Assembly (NCBI GenBank): GCA_037178625.1
Contig: CM074146.1
Coordinates: forward strand, 1,054,001 to 1,118,000
DNA: 64,000 nt
Direction: 5' to 3'
Source of the DNA: Skeletonema tropicum
Lineage: Eukaryota > Bacillariophyta > Thalassiosirophyceae > Thalassiosirales > Thalassiosiraceae
Shown: positions 58,538 to 64,000 of the stretch, piece by piece
Layout of the letters: the number at the start of each line of letters is the position of its first letter
Numbering within the stretch: the stretch's first letter is position 1
Made by a program: the position numbers and the translations under genes
The notes under the pieces: generated by a model
What the model was told of the DNA's origin: nothing
What the model saw: only the letters and a program-made list of their open reading frames with translations
Databases searched by the model: none

Positions 58538-61482
58538 ATGACTATGATGATAAAAAGGATTGCTCTCTTCTTCTTCGTCTTCGCCATCATCTACGGGCAC
58601 GGAGCCCTCGCCGCACTGCCGACCTCCTGCGAGGATGAAGGAACGACGTCGTCATGTAAGAAGTGTACACCACTCAATTCCGAGTTCGAACCTCCCGGTG
58701 TTGGACAAGTGTGGTTCTCTCAATGCTGCACCGAGTCTGAGACCACCACGGCCGATCCACCCGTCACTACGACCAAAAAGTACTGTTTCTCGTACTACTT
58801 GTCAGGATATCCAAACAATTTATTTAGTGGACACAAGCCCAGTTGCTCAGAAAACGGAAGTGGTAATAGTGCTTGGTCTCTCTATGGACAATGCCAAACT
58901 GATGCCGGTGTAAGTTATTTTCAGTTTGTTCAATTTCAATCGCTCAGTAATTCGAAATTCAAATTCATTCAAATTCAACTTATTTTGACTCACATCATAA
59001 TCTCTCGCTCTTTCTCACATCAAACTTGAATCTACAGGCTACTGTTCCCTACACCACTCTCACAGCAATCCCCGGCTGTCCAGCAGATCATGGTTCGACT
59101 ACCACCTACGAGGTGGGTGACACGGTGGCAGATAATAATGGAGTTGTCTACACATGCAGTGGCTCTACATTATTTTGTGCCATGTATCAACCCAACCTCA
59201 AAAATATTGGTGTGTTATATTGGAAGCCAATCAACTCTTGCACGGGTACCGCCGCCCCCACGCAAGCTCCTATCTACTCATCCGTCGCTTCGGGCTGCCC
59301 TGAGGAATTTGATTCCGGCACGGTCTACGAGGAAGGGGACAGTGCCTCTGTGACGCGTAATGACGGCATATCGATTATCTACACCTGCAAAAATTGGCCG
59401 GCAAGTCAGTGGTGTAATCTTGGAACATACTCGCCTTTAAGCACTGTTATTGCCTGTAACGGCAACGTATGCTGGCCGCAAGCCTGGATCAAACAGGGCG
59501 CCTGCACCGGCACCTTTTCTCCCACCGCCACTCCAACATTTGCAGGTGACGTCGGGGGATGTCCTCAAGCATACGAGGGGGGGAAGCATTACGAAGAAGG
59601 CGACCAGGTATCAATCGAAGTGGGTGATTTTGGCAAGATTTACCAATGCAAAAGTTGGCCATCCTCTGGATATTGCGGACAAGATATATACTCGCCTGCA
59701 AACACTGAGAAAATGTGCAACGGCGCTGTGTGTTGGCCTCAAGCCTGGACCTACCTCGGCGGCTGCGACGGTACGATCTCTCCCACTGCCACTCCCACAT
59801 TTGATCCTAATGTCGGGGGATGTCCTCAAGCACATGAGGATGGTGCTGAGTACGAAGAAGGCGACAAGGTGTCGGTCACGGTGGGTGATTTTGGCAAGAT
59901 TTACCAATGCAAAGGTTGGCCATATTCTGGGTATTGCGGACAAGAAATATACTCGCCTGCAAACACTGAGAAAGGGTGCAACGGCGCAGTGTGTTGGCCT
60001 CAAGCCTGGACCTACCTCGGCGGCTGCGACGGTACGATCTCTCCCACTGCCACTCCCACATTTGATCCTAATAATGTCGGAGGATGTCCTCATGCATATG
60101 AGGATGGTGCTGAGTACGAAGAAGGCGACAAGGTGTCGGTCGCAGTGGGTGATTTTGGCAAGATTTACCAATGCAAAGGTTGGCCATATTCTGGGTATTG
60201 CGGACAAGAAGCGTACTCGCCTCTAAACACTGAGAAAAGGTGCAACGGCGCAGTGTGCTGGCCAGTCGCATGGACCTATGTTGGCGGCTGCGACGGTACT
60301 ATTGCACCTACCCAAGCTCCCGTGTTTACTTCTCTTGCTAAGTGGGAAAAGGAAGGGTGTCCTGATGAGTACGTAGCAAACAACCCCAACTACAAAGCAG
60401 GTGACTATGTCTCGATATCGAAAAACGAAGATAATACCTATGGTGTTGTCTGGATGTGCAAGAATGCATTGACTGCTTCTTGGTGTAAAAGTGAGGGTTA
60501 TGCTCCTGGGACTCAATACGGCGGACAAGCTTGGGAGAAGGTGGGGCACTGTGAAGGCACGATGTCTCCCACACTATCCCCCACAACCCTGGCTGCAAAT
60601 ACTGACAATAGCAAGAAGGCTTGTCAGTTCAAGTACAACTTGGAAACAACAGATGATGGTGCTTACGTTGTTTTGCAAGCTGAATCCTGGGTGAAGGGCG
60701 GTTCAACAGTTTCTACTGGTACTGGAGGCACAGCATTGAAGTTGTACAAAGCTGGACAACTCGTCAGGTATGGGAGGGATGCACGTAAATGCAAGGCACA
60801 CCCCTGGACAGAAATCTGCAAACGTTGGTCACCGTTCATTCAAGATTCTCCCGATTACGATCCTACTAACTCGCCAAATGGATGGGAAGATGTTGGCGAT
60901 TGTGCTGCTTTGGGATCTCATGTTTTTGAGGATGCGTTCAATGAAGATAATCTTGGCCCTGTGTTTGCTTCGAATGGCAACATGCTTGTTGCAAGTAATG
61001 GAAATTGCCAAAAAGGGGAAGCCACTGCTGCAGACAGTAGAGCGATCAATCCAGAAGACTACTTCAAGCCATCGCCTGCGGTCAAACCTTGTCAGAAATG
61101 CGACGCTAATTTTGGGCTCGACTCGACCGCTACTCCTAACGAATGCGCCTCTTGTCCCGCCGGAACTAGCAGTGAGATTGTGAACAGAAAGAGTGTGTGC
61201 GTGTGTGACAATGGTGCCTCCAATCCGTGGGACATTGTTGCGGATCATTGCAAATCCTGTCCCAGTGGTGAAATTTATCTTGGTAATGCGAATAACACAC
61301 CTGGTACCGGTGTGTGTGAGCCTGCTTGTCCTTCCGGTTTCGTGTACACCAGCAAAGACTTCTCGGGTTCCACTTACAAGCTTTGCTGCAAGAGCTCTGG
61401 TTGTACAGATAACACCGATAACTCTTGCTATGATGGTACGACATTCAAGACTTTTTGTTGTTCTGCGGGATTATGTGTGTAA
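58538..61482 (+). CDS. Secreted protein with tandem chitin-binding-like Cys/Trp modules (2 exons)
   Basis: Model: exon 1 58538-58909, GTAAGT donor, acceptor CTACAG, exon 2 59038-61482. The phase-0 junction gives 938 residues. Residues 1-25 are a signal peptide. Six or seven modules follow, each GCP-x-xY/E...YEEGDxVS...IYQCKxWP...YC...CWPQAWTYxGxC, joined by SPTATPTF linkers. The order Tyr-Gly-Asp, then Tyr-x-Cys, then Trp resembles carbohydrate-binding modules of the CBM5/12 or chitin-binding type, with added disulfides. Modules 3-5 are nearly identical (261-264 bp period, 59550-60330), a recent expansion. The C-terminus (~800-938) is Cys-rich with TNFR/EGF-like CQKCDANFG and ASCPAGTSS. It should be extracellular or wall-bound, perhaps on chitin fibres or girdle bands. 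No catalytic domain is present. The G-rich array lies just upstream. Confidence 0.82.
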
Positions 61483-61500
61483 CAGAAATTTTAAAGTACG

Positions 61501-61580
61501 TCTGGTGGGCCCTCAAGAGGCGACATTATCTACACTAAGTGATAACGAACATGTGCTGCAGTAGCTATTATTTCCCAGAT
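61501..61580 (+). repeat. Diverged copy of short dispersed repeat
   Basis: TCTGGTGGGCCCTCAAGAGG, then CGACATTATCTA, ATGTGCTGCAGTAGCT and ATTTCCCAGAT correspond in order to 32747-32817. It begins 18 bp after the stop codon of the chitin-binding-like gene, so it is probably in its 3' UTR. Confidence 0.7.
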
Positions 61581-63796
61581 CGCACCCTGTTCTGCTGCGG
61601 GATTAAGTTGTTAGGAACACTTGCCATTATCATCTCGAAAGGTCCATCCAGGAAGATTAGCATTTTGGGGGACACTGTAAGAAACAATAAGATACTCTTC
61701 GTTCGTTATTGTAAATGCGTTGCACCATCGTCAAAAGTTGTGTACTATCCGTGGTGATGCATCTTACTTACCTGTTTACTGTTTACCATTTTATCAAGAA
61801 GAGTTAGGTAGGGGGAATGCATTAATATATATGCTCTAGAAATCATTTTACTTTGAATTATTAGTTTCGTATATGATAGCTGGTAAGTATCATCCCATCG
61901 ATCTACTCTGATGTATTTTTATGTGTGTTTCTTTTATTCTGTCGACTTGATGATATGTTGGACTGATGTGTGTTGAGCTACAACTTCCACACTCCACCTG
62001 AAATACTTTTTTCATCCGTGTTTTACACATCCGTCACCTCTTGGAGAGAGGTCAGTATTGTATGTATGTAGGTGCACATCTCCCTCTTTCTATCTTCTCG
62101 CTCTGTCTAAAATATATATGTATATTCCTGATGTTGACGGCAAGCCAACTCAATCAATATTTCATACACAAATAAGAAATCAAGCAATACATCATAAATA
62201 ATAAATCTGTCTCCTTTTCTCTCTCTCTCTTCCTTCCTTTTAACCCTGTCGCTTCAACTTCCTATTAGCACCATCCCCCACACCCATCTGATACTACTTG
62301 GTCTCATTCATCTCTCTATATAACCCAATCTCCTCCTCCAATATAAATCTTTTTGACTCTGCCAACATTATAGATCGCTGAAATAATGTGATGGAATTTC
62401 AAAGAAGGTATATCGGAAGAGTGGAGAAAATGGTGAATATAAGAGGATATTATTGCTCTGGTGTCCACATTTGAGCCTTTGGTGCCGCCGTGTGTGATAA
62501 TTCTGCAAAAGATTGTTCTTTTCTAGAGGTTTACTGTTGTTTTCCGTCAGTGGAGAAGGAAGAGCATTGTTATTAAAAGCACACACACGATGTTGTTGTT
62601 GTGTGTCTCTCTCAGATCTCTCAAAGTTGAAAAAGCGAGTGTAGACACGAATAAGAGTAGCAAAAACAGCACAAAAAGCGACCAGCACCCGAGAGCAACC
62701 CTAACACATCCAATGAAACCGATACGAAAAAATCAAAGATGTGAGTCTAATATTCATAATAAAGTGTGATAACATACTAAGAACTTCTCTTGAACTACTC
62801 ACCTCTCTCTCATTCTTGAGTTTCTTACTACTAAGCATAGCAGCAACCAATAATTTTGAATATACAAATATCCCGCCAAACTATGACAGCGTCTGCTCTT
62901 CTTCATTAGCAGATGCTCCTGTTGATGCTTATCAGTTCTTCTGTCGTGTTCTTTGTCCTTGTCGGCAATGTTATGTATGATGCATCAGTGGATCGGAGGA
63001 TGATGTGCTGTTGCCATGATCAAATGCACAATAACTGATGCCCCTCTTAATTTTTAGTCCATTAGCATGATAGAAGAAGGCCACTGCGTCTGATCGAGAA
63101 ATTAAATTGGCATAGCTATTGACATAATTATTACTAGCAAAGCGCCATGGTGAAGAGTGAAGTGGTGGTCATCGAAGTCGAAGTGTGTGGTGGTGCGTGT
63201 GGAAGCTTGTGGAAGGCGCCCCGCGCTTGAGCGACAAGTCGAGTACCGAGTGGCAGCCGATGTTGAAGCTGAGGTTGAAATTCATCACATTTTTGATTTA
63301 GGCATCTTGTTTCCATCATAAGTAAGTATCGTACGCCTGTACCGTCTGTGCCGTAATAATCAGGGAAGAACAATATGAACAGCCAACTTTGTGTTATTAA
63401 AATACTCGAAGATATTGTGAGAATCCTGAGAAGACAGCTGTTTTTTGAGTAACAAACAGTCGTAGTTAGCTGCATTATGGCCTGGCCGTGAGTCGTTGAT
63501 TTCAATGTCATATATTATAGATGTGAGTAGTAACGTTTGATACTTCTTCTTGGGGACATTACATCGTAGCTTTGCCATCGCCAATGACGAGCAAATCATC
63601 ATCTCCTCCGATCAGGCTGAGACGGACTGCTCTGATAGACTGATACATCATTGCTTTGTTTGTAAGGTGCAGCCAATGAAACGGAGTTGGCGCAGATAAT
63701 CTTGGTCATGCCGGCTGGAAAAATCGGCTCTATATTATGATTAAAGTGGATCGGAGAAGAAGTCTTTTAGTCTAGAGTACGACGCAGGAGACATCT

Positions 63797-64000
63797 GATC
63801 GCAATTCCACAGGCTACAAATTGGCTCATTAATGGGACATTCTGTTGGAAAAGGCTTGTTTCTTCCATCGGCTAATGATGTTGTATATTGTAGTTGATGA
63901 TCAATCAAGTCGTGTTGACACATTCTTTGTGATCTGCAGGCAGTTCATTATCATGATCGTACTTCGTGATTTGCCTTTCGGACAACGTATGCGCGCGAGT
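63797..64000 (-). repeat. Dispersed repeat, inverted partner of 52800-53022
   Basis: Runs to the last base of the window, so its full length is unknown. Confidence 0.8.

Larger units (their letters stand above)
61483..64000. other. Intergenic region to window end
   Basis: No supported gene. It contains a diverged copy of the CTCTGAGAGGGCGCACC-type repeat (61501-61580), pyrimidine-rich tracts (62090-62240) and the dispersed repeat at 63797-64000. Frames of 60-125 codons on either strand lack domains, signal peptides or splice continuity. Confidence 0.45.

Noticed and set aside
59489..60549. Minus-strand frames opposite the chitin-binding-like gene, including one of 198 codons
   Set aside because: They mirror the tandem modules of the spliced plus-strand gene, which has a signal peptide and conserved Cys/Trp. 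Repetition alone keeps them open.

Overview
The window reads as nuclear DNA of a diatom, probably a chitin-producing centric one (Thalassiosirales-like; this is inference). The reasons are short GT-AG introns of about 70-330 bp, two lineages of diatom-type Copia polyproteins plus a Ty3/gypsy element, a zinc-finger repeat protein of the 'WRKY19-like' kind common in diatoms, a presequence with a plastid-type Ser-Ser-Phe motif, secreted proteins with RXL or Ser/Lys-rich features like silica-associated proteins, and a secreted protein built of chitin-binding-like modules. No rRNA, tRNA, CRISPR array or bacterial operon is visible. One 500-base run of N (26729-27228) is an assembly gap.

Layout. 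1-5.3 kb: decayed transposon DNA (Copia-related, then a PIF1-like helicase end). 5.3-8.1 kb: a foldback element with ~0.8 kb inverted arms, followed by a MITE. 9.1-9.9 kb: a six-helix membrane protein (-). 10.3-15.2 kb: a six-exon receptor-like gene with cysteine modules, leucine-rich repeats (LRRs), a multi-pass membrane module and a coiled coil. 17.6-19.3 kb: an unrecognised two-exon gene. 19.3-21.3 kb: two direct copies of a PIF1-like helicase 3' end. 21.6-27.2 kb: a frameshifted Copia-type element with the gap. 27.7-28.6 kb: zinc-finger repeat protein. 29.1-30.3 kb (-): a three-exon signal peptide/RXL/Ser-Pro-Lys/Trp-rich/one-helix protein, a candidate silica deposition vesicle membrane protein.

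31.8-42.7 kb is a large inverted duplication. Each arm starts with an ankyrin gene and runs inward to a METTL13-like methyltransferase. The right arm keeps the methyltransferase intact. The left arm keeps only its first exon-like piece and is split by a gypsy element (LTRs alike by eye, 5-bp target duplication). 43.3-48.9 kb: a Copia element (LTRs alike by eye, 5-bp target duplication) sitting inside a relic paralogue of the 10-15 kb LRR gene. 49.2-52.0 kb: a hypothetical gene and a small secreted Ser/Lys protein. 55.4-57.0 kb: a hAT element with 8-bp target duplication that keeps only the DNA-binding part of its transposase. 57.6-57.9 kb: a hAT-type MITE. 58.0-58.4 kb: a G-rich tandem array just upstream of the two-exon chitin-binding-like gene (58.5-61.5 kb). 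The rest is non-coding with dispersed repeats.

Functionally the cellular genes do not form a pathway. Four of them (LRR receptor, SDV-type membrane protein, small Ser/Lys protein, chitin-binding-like protein) are predicted to be exported or at the cell surface. Everything between them is shaped by transposon insertion and local duplication. Spliced models were built by eye from splice sites and reading-frame phase.
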